From an uncultured Amaricoccus sp. (GTDB lineage: Bacteria; Pseudomonadota; Alphaproteobacteria; Rhodobacterales; Rhodobacteraceae): a stretch of 64,000 nt of DNA. Each line of letters starts with the position of its first letter. Positions within the stretch are counted from its first letter, which is position 1. The DNA lies in the NCBI RefSeq assembly GCF_937891315.1, contig NZ_CALAGI010000142.1:20117-84116 (forward strand), in the 5' to 3' direction. Under the pieces are notes generated by a model, which saw only the letters and a list, made by a program, of their open reading frames with translations, made no database searches and was not told the origin of the DNA. Shown in pieces: positions 8,276 through 16,456 of the stretch. The position numbers and the translations under genes are program-made.

Positions 8276-9514
8276 ATGTCCGAAGAATTCTATCGTATCA
8301 AGCGCCTGCCGCCCTATGTCTTCGCCGAGGTCAACCGCCTCAAGGCCAAGTACCGGGCCGATGGGATGGACATCATCGACTTCGGCATGGGCAATCCCGA
8401 CATGGATACGCCAAGGCACATCGTCGACAAGCTGGTCGAGACGGTGCAGCGGCCGCGCACTCACCGCTATTCCGCCTCCAAGGGCATTCCGGGCCTGCGC
8501 CGTGCCCAGGCCGGATACTACGCCCGTCGCTTCGGGGTGAAGCTCGATCCGGAGACCGAGGTGATCGCGACCCTCGGCTCGAAGGAGGGGCTGGCGAATC
8601 TCGCGATGGCGATCACCGCGCCGGGCGACGTGATGCTGGTGCCAAACCCGTCCTATCCGATCCATCCCTACGGTTTCATGATCGCCGGCGGCACGCTGCG
8701 GCATGTGCCGGCGTTGCACGATGGACGGTTCGACCCGGAGGAATATCTGCGCGCGCTCGGGCGCGCGGTGCTGCATTCGGTGCCGAAGCCGGTGGCGCTC
8801 GTCGTCTCCTTCCCGTCGAATCCGACGGCGCAGGTCTGTGATCTCGATTTCTATCGCGAGTTGATCGCCTTCGCGAAGAAGCAGCACCTCTGGGTGCTGT
8901 CGGACCTCGCATATGCCGAGATTTATTTCGATGGCAACCCGCCGCCCTCGATCCTTCAGGTCGAGGGGGCCAAGGAGGTGGCGGTCGAGTTCACCTCGCT
9001 CTCCAAGACCTATTCGATGCCGGGATGGCGCATGGGCTTCGCGGTCGGCAATCCGCGGCTCATCGACGCGCTGACCCGCATCAAGAGCTATCTCGACTAC
9101 GGCGCCTTCACCCCGGTGCAGGTCGCGGCCGCCGCCGCGCTGAACGGGCCGCAAGAGGTCGTGACCGAGATCCGCGAGACCTACAAGCATCGCCGAGACG
9201 TGCTCGTCGATACGATGGGCCGCGCCGGCTGGCTGATTCCGTCGCCGCCGGCCACCATGTTCGCCTGGGCGCCGGTGCCGAAGCCGTTCGAGGCGATCGG
9301 CTCGATGGGCTTCTCGAAGATCCTGCTGCGCGAGGCGGAGGTCGCGGTCGCACCGGGCGTAGGTTTCGGCGAATATGGCGAGGGTTTTGTCCGGCTCGGC
9401 CTGGTCGAGAACGAGCACCGCATCCGCCAGGCGGCGCGCGGGGTCCGCAAGGTGATGCAGAACGCCGAGGCGCTGCTTGCCAAGTACAATGCCGAGGAGG
9501 AGGCCGCCGCGTGA
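8276..9514 (+). CDS. PLP-dependent aminotransferase, AlaC / LL-diaminopimelate aminotransferase-like
   Basis: A class I/II aminotransferase of 412 residues. The PLP-binding lysine is in SLSKTYSMPGWRMGF, and the expected NPSYP, FPSNPTA and DLAYAEIYF motifs are present. Database entries of this kind are usually named LL-diaminopimelate aminotransferase or alanine aminotransferase; sequence alone does not settle the substrate. ATG at 8276 is preferred because the product then starts MSEEFYRIKRLPPYVF, as in relatives. In many alphaproteobacteria this gene precedes hom; here hom is 8 kb away. Its stop overlaps the next start. Confidence 0.88.
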   Translation: MSEEFYRIKRLPPYVFAEVNRLKAKYRADGMDIIDFGMGNPDMDTPRHIVDKLVETVQRPRTHRYSASKGIPGLRRAQAGYYARRFGVKLDPETEVIATLGSKEGLANLAMAITAPGDVMLVPNPSYPIHPYGFMIAGGTLRHVPALHDGRFDPEEYLRALGRAVLHSVPKPVALVVSFPSNPTAQVCDLDFYRELIAFAKKQHLWVLSDLAYAEIYFDGNPPPSILQVEGAKEVAVEFTSLSKTYSMPGWRMGFAVGNPRLIDALTRIKSYLDYGAFTPVQVAAAAALNGPQEVVTEIRETYKHRRDVLVDTMGRAGWLIPSPPATMFAWAPVPKPFEAIGSMGFSKILLREAEVAVAPGVGFGEYGEGFVRLGLVENEHRIRQAARGVRKVMQNAEALLAKYNAEEEAAA

Positions 9515-9864
9515 GCGACGATCACGAAATCGACTGGAACTGGGCCGAGCAGAAGGCCGATACCGAGTTGAGCATCGAGGAGGTGCGCAAGGAATCGGGC
9601 CTCGACGAGAGGGCGTTGATCACCCTCGATCTCGAGTTCCTGCCCGAGGACAAGGACGCCGACGCCGCCGCCTTCATGAAGGCGCTGGAAAGTTTCGGCT
9701 ATCTCGCCAGCGCCGCCGAGAACGACCCGGATGGACGGATCGACGCCACCGTGCTCGACATCCCCTTCACGCTTGAGGCGATCTGGCTGCACGAGGAGCG
9801 CACCACGAAGCTCGCGCTCGCCCGCGGCTTCGTGCCCGACGGCTGGGGCTTCTGGGAACCCTGA
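9511..9864 (+). CDS. RraB-family ribonuclease E inhibitor-like protein
   Basis: A small acidic protein of 117 residues. The WAEQKADTELSIEEVRKESG opening and the later ALESFGYLA and GRIDATV segments resemble the RraB / ribonuclease E regulator domain. It has no signal peptide or membrane segment. Translation from GTG at 9511 overlaps the aminotransferase stop (GTGA), so the two are probably translated together. Inhibition of RNase E is inferred from the family only. Confidence 0.65.
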   Translation: MSDDHEIDWNWAEQKADTELSIEEVRKESGLDERALITLDLEFLPEDKDADAAAFMKALESFGYLASAAENDPDGRIDATVLDIPFTLEAIWLHEERTTKLALARGFVPDGWGFWEP

Positions 9865-9879
9865 CGCGGTGAAGCGGGG

Positions 9880-10599
9880 TCAGGCCGCCCACGCCGCGAC
9901 ATAGGCGCGCAGCGCCTCGGCGATGCGCGCGCGGTCATTGCCCGCGGCGGCGATCCATGCGCCGGGGACGGCGCCGACCAACATATCGAAATCGAGCGGC
10001 GGAACCGGCGCGCGGCGGGGCTCCGGCCAGCGGGCCCGCAGGAAATGACCGACGGGCAAGGCGATCTCCGCCGGTCGGGCGGGGCCGAGCGCGCGGCTGA
10101 GATAGAGGCAGGCGTCGTAGTCGATCGACCAGAGCCGCCCATCGGCCAGGATCAGGTTGGGGTTCGGGGGCATCCGGTCGACATTGGCCAGCAGGCAGTC
10201 CGACCGCGCGATGGTTTCCAGCATCGCCGGATCGGCCGCGAGCGCCTCGGCCGCCGTCGCCGGCCGCGCATCCGGCACCAGCGCGATCCCGAGGTTCCAG
10301 CCCGGGCTACGCCGCAGCATCGAGTCGAACTCGTCCGTGCCGGCCATCCACGGAAAATCCTCCGCCAGCCACAACGGCCGCGCCTCTGGCACCGGCGTGC
10401 CGAACGCCCGCGCGATGGCGAGGGCGACATACTCGATCAGCAAGCCGTAAGGCCCCGGCCCCGCGCCGGAGAATTTCAGCACCCAGCGCCGGCCGTCCCG
10501 TGCCTCGACTTCGGCCGGCGTGGTGCTGGCCTCGGTGATCACCCGGATCACACGCGCGACCTCTGTTTCCGGGCGGCGACGCAAAAAGGGCGGATCCAT
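9880..10599 (-). CDS. Orphan HipA-like kinase domain protein
   Basis: A 239-residue protein resembling the stand-alone HipA-like kinase domain. A nucleotide-binding lysine lies in RWVLKFSG. The catalytic-loop-like ANVDRMPPNPNL has the Asp and Asn expected of HipA-fold kinases, and IDYDACLYL would supply the metal-binding Asp. No HipB-like antitoxin is adjacent, so calling it a toxin is not justified. The start is uncertain. ATG at 10599 has a purine-rich sequence upstream but lies in the loop of the petC terminator. GTG at 10623 and GTG at 10551, the latter after AGAGG and beyond the terminator, are alternatives. Confidence 0.65.
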   Translation of the reverse strand: MDPPFLRRRPETEVARVIRVITEASTTPAEVEARDGRRWVLKFSGAGPGPYGLLIEYVALAIARAFGTPVPEARPLWLAEDFPWMAGTDEFDSMLRRSPGWNLGIALVPDARPATAAEALAADPAMLETIARSDCLLANVDRMPPNPNLILADGRLWSIDYDACLYLSRALGPARPAEIALPVGHFLRARWPEPRRAPVPPLDFDMLVGAVPGAWIAAAGNDRARIAEALRAYVAAWAA

Positions 10600-10610
10600 C
10601 GGATCCGCCC
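10583..10610 (-). terminator. Intrinsic terminator of the petABC operon
   Basis: Read on the minus strand, GGGCGGATCC, loop GAT, then GGATCCGCCC is followed at once by TTTTT. The 10-bp stem is perfect. It begins 30 nt after the petC stop. Its loop holds the ATG that could start the following HipA-like gene, so that gene is either initiated downstream or expressed by read-through. Confidence 0.85.
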
Positions 10611-10639
10611 TCCCTTCGACCACGGCGAAGATCCCCGTG

Positions 10640-11428
10640 TCAGGCGTGCTTGCCGCCCTTGTAGGGCAACCAGATCTTCTTGTTGGTGAGATAGAGCAGC
10701 ACGGTCAGACCCGCGAGGAACAGCACCGCGACGAGGCCCGCCTGCTTGCGCGCCATCATCTTCGGCTCGGCCGTCCACATCAGGAAGGCGGCCACGTCCT
10801 CCGCCATCTGCTCCGGCGTCGCGACCGTGCCGTCGGCATAGGTGACGAGCCCGTCGCTCAGTACCGGGTTCATTGCCACCCAGGCACCCTTGGCGTGGTT
10901 CTCGTATAGCGTCACGCCCGCCTCGACCTTCTCCTCGCCGGTAAAGCCGGTCACGAACGAGGCGATGTATTCCGGGCCGCCCATGCCGTGCAGGATCTGG
11001 TTGACCCCGAGACCCGCCGGACCGTGGAAGCCGGCCCGCGCCTTGGCCATCAGGCTGAGATCCGGCGCGTTCGGCAGGTTGGACGGCGCGAAATGATCCG
11101 GCGGCGCGGCGACGCGGGTCTCGCCGGTGGCAAGCTCCGTCACCTCGAACTGCGCGGCGAAGGCGTGCATCGCCTCCTCGCTCAGCGCGGGGCCGCCGGG
11201 ATCGGCGAGGGTGCGATAGGCCACGAACTTCAGCCCGTGGCAGGCCGAACAGACCTCGGTATAGACCTGCAGGCCGCGCTGGAGCTGCGACTGGTCGAAA
11301 CTGCCGAAGGGGCCTTCGAAGGAAAAGCTGAAGTCGGTGACATGGCCGGCTTCAGCCGCCTCGGCGCCGCCGCCCATGGCAAGGAGTCCGACCGCGGCGA
11401 GCCCCGAGAGGAGTGTCTTTCTGAACAT
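10640..11428 (-). CDS. petC: Ubiquinol-cytochrome c reductase, cytochrome c1 subunit
   Basis: The membrane-anchored c-type cytochrome of complex III, which passes electrons from the Rieske protein to soluble cytochrome c. The 262-residue precursor has a signal peptide (AVGLLAMGGGAEA) and the haem-attachment motif CSACH in the VCSACHGLKFVAYR context. The axial Met region falls in the PEYIASFVTGF / AMNPVL part of the protein. A C-terminal anchor (AGLVAVLFLAGLTVLLYL) precedes a basic tail. It is the last gene of petABC, 19 nt after petB. Confidence 0.96.
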   Translation of the reverse strand: MFRKTLLSGLAAVGLLAMGGGAEAAEAGHVTDFSFSFEGPFGSFDQSQLQRGLQVYTEVCSACHGLKFVAYRTLADPGGPALSEEAMHAFAAQFEVTELATGETRVAAPPDHFAPSNLPNAPDLSLMAKARAGFHGPAGLGVNQILHGMGGPEYIASFVTGFTGEEKVEAGVTLYENHAKGAWVAMNPVLSDGLVTYADGTVATPEQMAEDVAAFLMWTAEPKMMARKQAGLVAVLFLAGLTVLLYLTNKKIWLPYKGGKHA

Positions 11429-11447
11429 GGCTGATCCTCGCTCGGGG

Positions 11448-12758
11448 CTATTCCGCGGGCGCCGGGACGGCGCGGCCGGCCGCGCCCTCGACGCCGTAGT
11501 GCTCGATGAAATCAGCCTCGATGCTGGCCGGCGGCTGGGTCGGCTTCTCCATCACACCGAGCAGCGGCAGGACGACGAGGAAGAAGGCGAACCAGTAGAG
11601 CGTCGCCAGCTGGCTGATGATGACATAGGGCTGCTCCGCCGGCATCGACCCGCACCACATCAGCAGCATGAAGTCGAACACCAGGATCCAGAACCAGACC
11701 TTGAACCGCGGCCGATAGCGCCCGGACCGCGTCCGGCTGGTGTCGAGCCAAGGCAGCAGCGCGAGCAGGATGATCGAACCGAACATCGCGATCACGCCGC
11801 CGAGCTTGGAATTGATGAACCAGATGTCGAAGGTGATGGCGCGCAGCATGGCGTAGAACGGCAGGAAGTACCATTCCGGCACGATATGCGCGGGGGTCTG
11901 CAGGCTGTTCGCTTCGATATAGTTGTCGGGATGGCCGAGGAAGTTCGGCATGAAGCCGACGACCGCCGCGAAGATCACCAGCACGAAGACCAGCGCGAAC
12001 AGGTCCTTGATCACGAAATAGGGCCAGAAGGGCAGGGTATCCGCGTCGGCCTCGCGCTTGGAGGTACGCCGCACCTCGACCCCGGTCGGGTTGTTGTTGC
12101 CCGTCGTGTGGAACGCCCAGATATGGACGATCACGAGGCCGGCGATGACGAAGGGCAGCAGATAATGCAGCGAGAAGAAGCGGTTCAGCGTCGGATTGTC
12201 GACCGCCGGCCCGCCGAGCAGCAGCGTCTGGATATATTCGCCGACCACCGGGATCGCACCGAAGAGGCCGGTGATGACCGTGGCGCCCCAGAAGGACATC
12301 TGCCCCCAGGGCAGGACGTAGCCCATGAAGGCGGTGCCCATCATCAGGAGATAGATGAGCATGCCGACAATCCAGGTGATCTCGCGCGGGGCCTTGTAGG
12401 AACCGTAGTAGATGCCGCGGAAGATATGGAAATACACCGCCACGAAGAACAGCGAGGCGCCGTTGGCATGGACATAACGCAGCGCCCAGCCGCCGTTCAC
12501 GTCGCGCATGATATGCTCGACGCTCGAGAAGGCGAGGGTGACATGCGGGGTGTAATGCATCGCGAGCGCGATGCCGGTCGCGATCTGCAGCGCCAGGCAG
12601 AAGGCGAGCACGATGCCCCAGATCCACATCCAGTTGAGATTCTTGGGCGTCGGGATGAAAAGCGTGGAATAGGTCAGCCCGAGGACGGGAAGCCGGCTCT
12701 CGAGCCACTTTTCGGCTCCGGTCTTCGGCTCGTAGTGGTCGTGCGGAATGCCGCTCAT
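11448..12758 (-). CDS. petB: Ubiquinol-cytochrome c reductase, cytochrome b subunit
   Basis: The integral membrane subunit of the bc1 complex, carrying the two b haems and both quinone sites. The 436-residue protein has eight predicted helices. Haem-ligand histidines are visible in ALRYVHANGASLFF and FHIFRG for one membrane half and in FSLHYLLPFVIAGLVIVHIW for the other. The Qo-site PEWYFLPFYAMLRA motif is intact. It follows petA by 16 nt. Confidence 0.97.
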   Translation of the reverse strand: MSGIPHDHYEPKTGAEKWLESRLPVLGLTYSTLFIPTPKNLNWMWIWGIVLAFCLALQIATGIALAMHYTPHVTLAFSSVEHIMRDVNGGWALRYVHANGASLFFVAVYFHIFRGIYYGSYKAPREITWIVGMLIYLLMMGTAFMGYVLPWGQMSFWGATVITGLFGAIPVVGEYIQTLLLGGPAVDNPTLNRFFSLHYLLPFVIAGLVIVHIWAFHTTGNNNPTGVEVRRTSKREADADTLPFWPYFVIKDLFALVFVLVIFAAVVGFMPNFLGHPDNYIEANSLQTPAHIVPEWYFLPFYAMLRAITFDIWFINSKLGGVIAMFGSIILLALLPWLDTSRTRSGRYRPRFKVWFWILVFDFMLLMWCGSMPAEQPYVIISQLATLYWFAFFLVVLPLLGVMEKPTQPPASIEADFIEHYGVEGAAGRAVPAPAE

Positions 12759-12774
12759 CTTGCTCTAACTCCCC

Positions 12775-13335
12775 CTAGCCGAGCTGGACGACGTTCTCGG
12801 AGACGAGACTCATCACCGGAATGTGCAGGTTCTGCGGCGCCGGCCCCTTGCGAATTCGGCCGGCTGTGTCGTAGTGCGATCCATGGCAGGGGCAGAACCA
12901 GCCGCCGAAGTCGCCAGATTCGCCGAGCGGAACGCAGCCCAGATGGGTGCAGACGCCGGTCATGATGAGCCATTCGCCCGCCTCGTCGAGCGTGCGGTCC
13001 GCGTCGGTCGCGGGCGCGTCCGTCGGCAGGTTCTCGTTGCGGGCGAGCGGGTCGACCAGTTCGGACATCTCGACCGCGCGGCCCATCTCGATCTCCTCCG
13101 GCGTGCGGCGGCGGATGAAGACGGGTTTGCCGAGGAACTTGATGGTCAGCTGACTGCCGACCTCCACGCCCGATATATCGACGCGGATCGAAGACAGCGC
13201 CTGCACATCGGCGCTCGGGTTCATCTGGTTGACCAGCGGCCAGACGGCGGCGCCGACGGCGACCGCCCCGGCCGCGCCGGTGGCTACATATAGGAAATCG
13301 CGACGGGATCCGGGATGGTCTTCAGCATGGGACAA
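12775..13335 (-). CDS. petA: Ubiquinol-cytochrome c reductase, Rieske iron-sulfur subunit
   Basis: Carries the [2Fe-2S] cluster that takes the first electron from ubiquinol in complex III. Cluster ligands are in CTHLGCVP and CPCHGSHYD. A Tat-like SRRDFLYVATGAAGA anchor is at the N-terminus. I place the start at TTG 13335: AAGGAG lies 8 nt upstream and the product then begins (M)SHAEDHPGSRRDF with 186 residues, the usual Rhodobacterales length. The longer open frame upstream lacks a family-like N-terminus. First gene of petABC. Confidence 0.95.
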   Translation of the reverse strand: MSHAEDHPGSRRDFLYVATGAAGAVAVGAAVWPLVNQMNPSADVQALSSIRVDISGVEVGSQLTIKFLGKPVFIRRRTPEEIEMGRAVEMSELVDPLARNENLPTDAPATDADRTLDEAGEWLIMTGVCTHLGCVPLGESGDFGGWFCPCHGSHYDTAGRIRKGPAPQNLHIPVMSLVSENVVQLG

Positions 13336-13405
13336 GCGGTTTTCTCCTTGCCAGAGCCCATGACGGGCGCAATTCGATCCCTCGGTGAATGCCTCCATCA
13401 GCCGG

Positions 13406-13432
13406 GTATTAGCCCGTTTAGAACGAAGACAA
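13406..13432 (-). promoter_or_regulatory. Possible promoter upstream of petABC
   Basis: On the minus strand, TTGTCT (13427-13432) and TAATAC (13406-13411) are separated by 15 bp, about 70 bp before the petA start. The spacing is slightly short, so this is a tentative call. The rest of the 163-bp gap holds a run of eight G residues (13460-13467) and no gene. Confidence 0.35.
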
Positions 13433-13498
13433 GCGCGGGTCCAGCGGACTTTCCGCCGCGGGGGGGGCGGGTCGCGCGCACCCCCGGCCAGTCTCGTA

Positions 13499-14347
13499 TC
13501 AGGCCCGGTGAGCGTGGAAGAGGTTGATCTCGCCGGGGATCCGCAGGCCGCTGGCGGTGACGAAGGGTGCGAATCGCGCGCGGACCTCCGCGACGATGGC
13601 TTCGATCTCGGCGGCGCCCGCGGCTTTTTCACGCACGAGCCGCGCCGCCGGCCCGACCCGCGCGGCGAGCCCGGCGGCGGCGGCGATGTCCATCGTGGCG
13701 AGTTGAAAGGTCCGGCGCTCGCCCGCGGCGCCGGCGAGGCCGGCCGCGCCGAGAATGCCGAGCACGCGGTCGATGTCGCCGAACGCCATCGGCCCCGGCG
13801 CGTTCGGGTCCGCCGGCGGGCCGGAGCCGAGCACGGCCTCCGCGGCGGCCTTCGGCACAGCGAACCACGGGTTTTGGTTGGGGCCCGTCCAAGAGACGAA
13901 GCAGGTCCGCCCGCCGGGCCGGATGGCCCGGGCGATATTGCGGAACGCCGCGACCGGGTCTTCGAAGAACATCACCCCGAAACGCGACACCATGAGATCG
14001 AACGGGCCTTCCATGGGTTCGATCTGGGCGTCGGCGAGGAGAAAGGCGAGGTTCGCCAGTCCCGCCTCGCGGCGCCGCTCCTCGGCGCGGGCGAGGAGTG
14101 GCGCCGAGATATCGACGCCGAGCACCCGCCCGCCCGGCCCCGTCCTCCGCGCATAGGCGATCGACCCGCCGCCGGTGCCGCAGCCGATGTCGAGCACCGC
14201 CTCGCCCGAAGCGGCGCGCGCCGCTTCGGCCAGTATCACGTCGGTCTCGCCCATCATCGGCTCGAGCATGGCCTCGTTGGCAAGCCAGCTCTCGCCCTGC
14301 GCGCCGTTCCACTGCGCCCCCTGCTCGCTGTTCGCAATCTCCGTCAT
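13499..14347 (-). CDS. Class I SAM-dependent methyltransferase
   Basis: A 282-residue protein with a Rossmann methyltransferase core. Motif I is VLDIGCGTGGGS, the acidic loop is GVDISAPLL, the post-I region is LLADAQIEPMEG, and RPGGRTCFVSW marks a later motif. The opening (QWNGAQGESWLAN) resembles UbiE/SmtA-like methyltransferases of unknown substrate. ATG at 14347 gives that N-terminus; the much longer frame upstream is antisense to the neighbouring gene. It may follow its own promoter in the divergent gap to the YqaA-like gene. Confidence 0.82.
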   Translation of the reverse strand: MTEIANSEQGAQWNGAQGESWLANEAMLEPMMGETDVILAEAARAASGEAVLDIGCGTGGGSIAYARRTGPGGRVLGVDISAPLLARAEERRREAGLANLAFLLADAQIEPMEGPFDLMVSRFGVMFFEDPVAAFRNIARAIRPGGRTCFVSWTGPNQNPWFAVPKAAAEAVLGSGPPADPNAPGPMAFGDIDRVLGILGAAGLAGAAGERRTFQLATMDIAAAAGLAARVGPAARLVREKAAGAAEIEAIVAEVRARFAPFVTASGLRIPGEINLFHAHRA

Positions 14348-14509
14348 CGCGGCCTCCCGCTTCTGGTTTCCCCGAGCACCGGTTGCCCGAGACTCGGGGC
14401 TCCCGGCGAGGATCCTCCCGAGGAGACCTTGGCACAAGCCTCCCGAAGGGCTAAGTCGCGGGTCGGTCGCCGGAGCGTGGCCGAAAGCCGCCCCGGGAGG
14501 CTCGACCGC

Positions 14510-15112
14510 ATGCGCTGGCTGCGCGATCCATCGCACCTGCTGCACCGGATCACGCATGCCCGGTCCTCGCTCGTCGCGCTCTATCTGTTCGCCATCGTCG
14601 AGGGGATCATGATCCCGATCCCGATCGAGACGATCCTCATGCCCTTCATGCAGCTGCGCCGGGATATCCTCTGGCGCATCGCCGGCATCGCCCTCGCCGG
14701 CTATTTCACCGCGGCGATCGCGGGCTTCGGCGTGGGCGCGCTGTTCTACGACCAGGTGGGCGCGCCACTGATCGAGATGATGGGCTGGCAGGACCGCTTC
14801 GCCGAGCTCGAGGGCTTCTTCGCCAGGAACGGATTTCTCGCGGTGATCGCGCTCGGCCTGACGCCGCTGCCGGCGCAGATCCTGATGATCGGCGCGGGCG
14901 CCTTCGGCGTGCCGGTGCTCGCCTTCTGCGCGGCCATCATCATCGGACGCGGCGCCCGGGTGTTCGGCGCGGCGATTCTGGTCTATTTCTTCGGTGACCG
15001 CGTGGTGCGCTATTTCGTCCGCCGCCGGCATCCGGAAGGTCACGCCGCGCCCGTTTCAGCGCCGGTCGCGGCGCCCGACAGCGCGCCGCCGGGGGGAGCC
15101 TTCGACGGATAG
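14510..15112 (+). CDS. YqaA-type membrane protein (VTT/DedA superfamily)
   Basis: An inner-membrane protein of 200 residues of the VTT/SNARE-associated superfamily. IEGIMIPIP-like and GLTPLPAQILMIGAGAFGV segments match the YqaA branch, the second being the re-entrant loop signature. Five or so hydrophobic stretches are visible, with a Pro/Ala-rich cytoplasmic tail. GGGAGG about 9 nt upstream supports ATG 14510. The DedA superfamily includes lipid transporters; the role here is unknown. Confidence 0.78.
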   Translation: MRWLRDPSHLLHRITHARSSLVALYLFAIVEGIMIPIPIETILMPFMQLRRDILWRIAGIALAGYFTAAIAGFGVGALFYDQVGAPLIEMMGWQDRFAELEGFFARNGFLAVIALGLTPLPAQILMIGAGAFGVPVLAFCAAIIIGRGARVFGAAILVYFFGDRVVRYFVRRRHPEGHAAPVSAPVAAPDSAPPGGAFDG

Positions 15113-15115
15113 GGC

Positions 15116-15589
15116 TCAATCGCCGCGGTGGTAGGGGCCGCCGGCCAGGATGGTCGCGGCGCGGTAGAGCTGCTCGGCGAGCATGACGCGGACCAGCATG
15201 TGGGGCCAGACCATGCGGCCGAGCGAAACGAGGTAGTCGGCGCGGTCGCGAAACTCGGAGCCAAATCCATCCGCGCCGCCGATGGCGAGGGCGAGGTCGC
15301 GCGTGCCGGCGTCCGCCAGTCGCCGCAGCATGGCCGCGAAATCGGGTGAGCCCATCGCCTGTCCCCGCTCGTCGAGCGCGGCGAGCACCGCGCCCTTCGG
15401 CAGCGCCGCGGCGAGCAGGGCGGCCTCGGCGGCGGAGCCGGCGCCCTTGCGGTCCTCGACCTCGACCACCCTCGACGGGCCGAGGCCGAACGGCCGACCG
15501 GCCCGGTCGAAGCGGGCGAGATAGTCCGCGACGAGCTCGGCCTCCGGGCCGCCGCGCAGGCGGCCGACGGCGACAATGGTCAGGCGCAA
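15116..15589 (-). CDS. rlmH: 23S rRNA (pseudouridine-1915 N3) methyltransferase RlmH
   Basis: A SPOUT methyltransferase that modifies pseudouridine 1915 in helix 69 of 23S rRNA. The 157-residue protein is of family length with the knot-forming sequence LALAIGGADGFGSEF and the C-terminal HMLVRVMLAEQLYRA. GNAT-like or other alternatives are excluded by the C-terminal YHRGD. It lies downstream of rsfS with a 147-nt gap and converges on the YqaA-like gene only 3 nt away. Confidence 0.95.
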   Translation of the reverse strand: MRLTIVAVGRLRGGPEAELVADYLARFDRAGRPFGLGPSRVVEVEDRKGAGSAAEAALLAAALPKGAVLAALDERGQAMGSPDFAAMLRRLADAGTRDLALAIGGADGFGSEFRDRADYLVSLGRMVWPHMLVRVMLAEQLYRAATILAGGPYHRGD

Positions 15590-15736
15590 GGCGCGAGCCC
15601 TCCCGCGATGGTCTCCGACGCCCTCGGGCGCGCGACCGTGCCCCGGTCGCCCGGTCGTGACGGCGACGGGTCAGGCCGCGCCGGTATCCGTGCGCCTGAC
15701 CCCGATCACCCGCGCCGGCCGAAGCCGGCGGCGGGA

Positions 15737-16138
15737 TCAGGCGATGTCGGCCGGCCGGGGTTCCGCTTCGCGCTTCGCAACCGCTTCGCGCGGCATCCAC
15801 ATCTTTTCCAGCTGGTAGAAGTCGCGCACCTCGGGCCGGAAGACATGGACGATCACGTCGCCGGCGTCGATCAGCACCCAGTCGCCCAGGTCCTTGCCTT
15901 CCATCCGCGCGATCAGCCCAAGCTCGGCCTTGAGCCGGTCCGCCAGCTTCTCGGCGATCGCCGCCACCTGACGCGACGAACGACCCGTGGCGATCACCAT
16001 GTGATCGGCCATCTCGGACTTGCCGGCGAGGGGGATGGTGACGATATCCTCGGCTTTGTCGTCTTCGAGCGACGCGAGGATCAGCGACAGCGGCGCATCG
16101 CCGCCGATATTCCCCAGTCCGGGCACGAAATGGCCCAC
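15737..16138 (-). CDS. rsfS: Ribosomal silencing factor RsfS
   Basis: Binds ribosomal protein L14 and blocks subunit joining in starvation. Family segments are clear: ILASLEDDKAEDIVTI, ADHMVIATGRSSRQV and DWVLIDAGDVIVHVF. The GTG at 16138 is the only ATG/GTG/TTG start available, but it has no good ribosome-binding site. An in-frame CTG at 16177 sits 8 nt after a perfect GGAGGAGG and would add 13 residues, so the true start may be that CTG. An in-frame TAG upstream limits any further extension. Confidence 0.9.
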   Translation of the reverse strand: MGHFVPGLGNIGGDAPLSLILASLEDDKAEDIVTIPLAGKSEMADHMVIATGRSSRQVAAIAEKLADRLKAELGLIARMEGKDLGDWVLIDAGDVIVHVFRPEVRDFYQLEKMWMPREAVAKREAEPRPADIA

Positions 16139-16456
16139 CGGGGACGCGGCCGAAGCCGCCGTGGAGTTTCGGGACAGGTCTTCTTCCTCCTCCGGATGCG
16201 CGCCGTTCTTGCCCGGCGCCCGCGCCTACAATGTAGCGCGTACAAGCCTCTGTCTCAAGGAGCGAGATATGAGGGGTTAATGACGCGCCGATGACATGAT
16301 CGAACCAGCCCCGCCCGCTGGCACGAAACCTTCCACTCTGGGCGCCGTTTCGCCGCGCCGCGGATGGATTTGTCGCATGGCGGAAAGATCTACCCTTGCC
16401 CGATCGCCGCGTGGGCGCGAGGCTCCTTCCTGGACAGTCATGGGGGACAGCGCGAG
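16139..16456. other. Divergent intergenic region between rsfS and ppk2
   Basis: About 320 bp without a convincing gene. It holds the strong GGAGGAGG read on the minus strand for rsfS, and a nine-base TACAATGTA palindrome near 16228 in a less GC-rich stretch. The frame of ppk2 stays open up to 16364, but that extension has no family-like residues. I see no clear -35/-10 pair. Confidence 0.5.

Noticed and set aside
11337..12965. A 542-residue open frame opposite petB
   Set aside because: Overlaps petB completely and has no recognisable domain.
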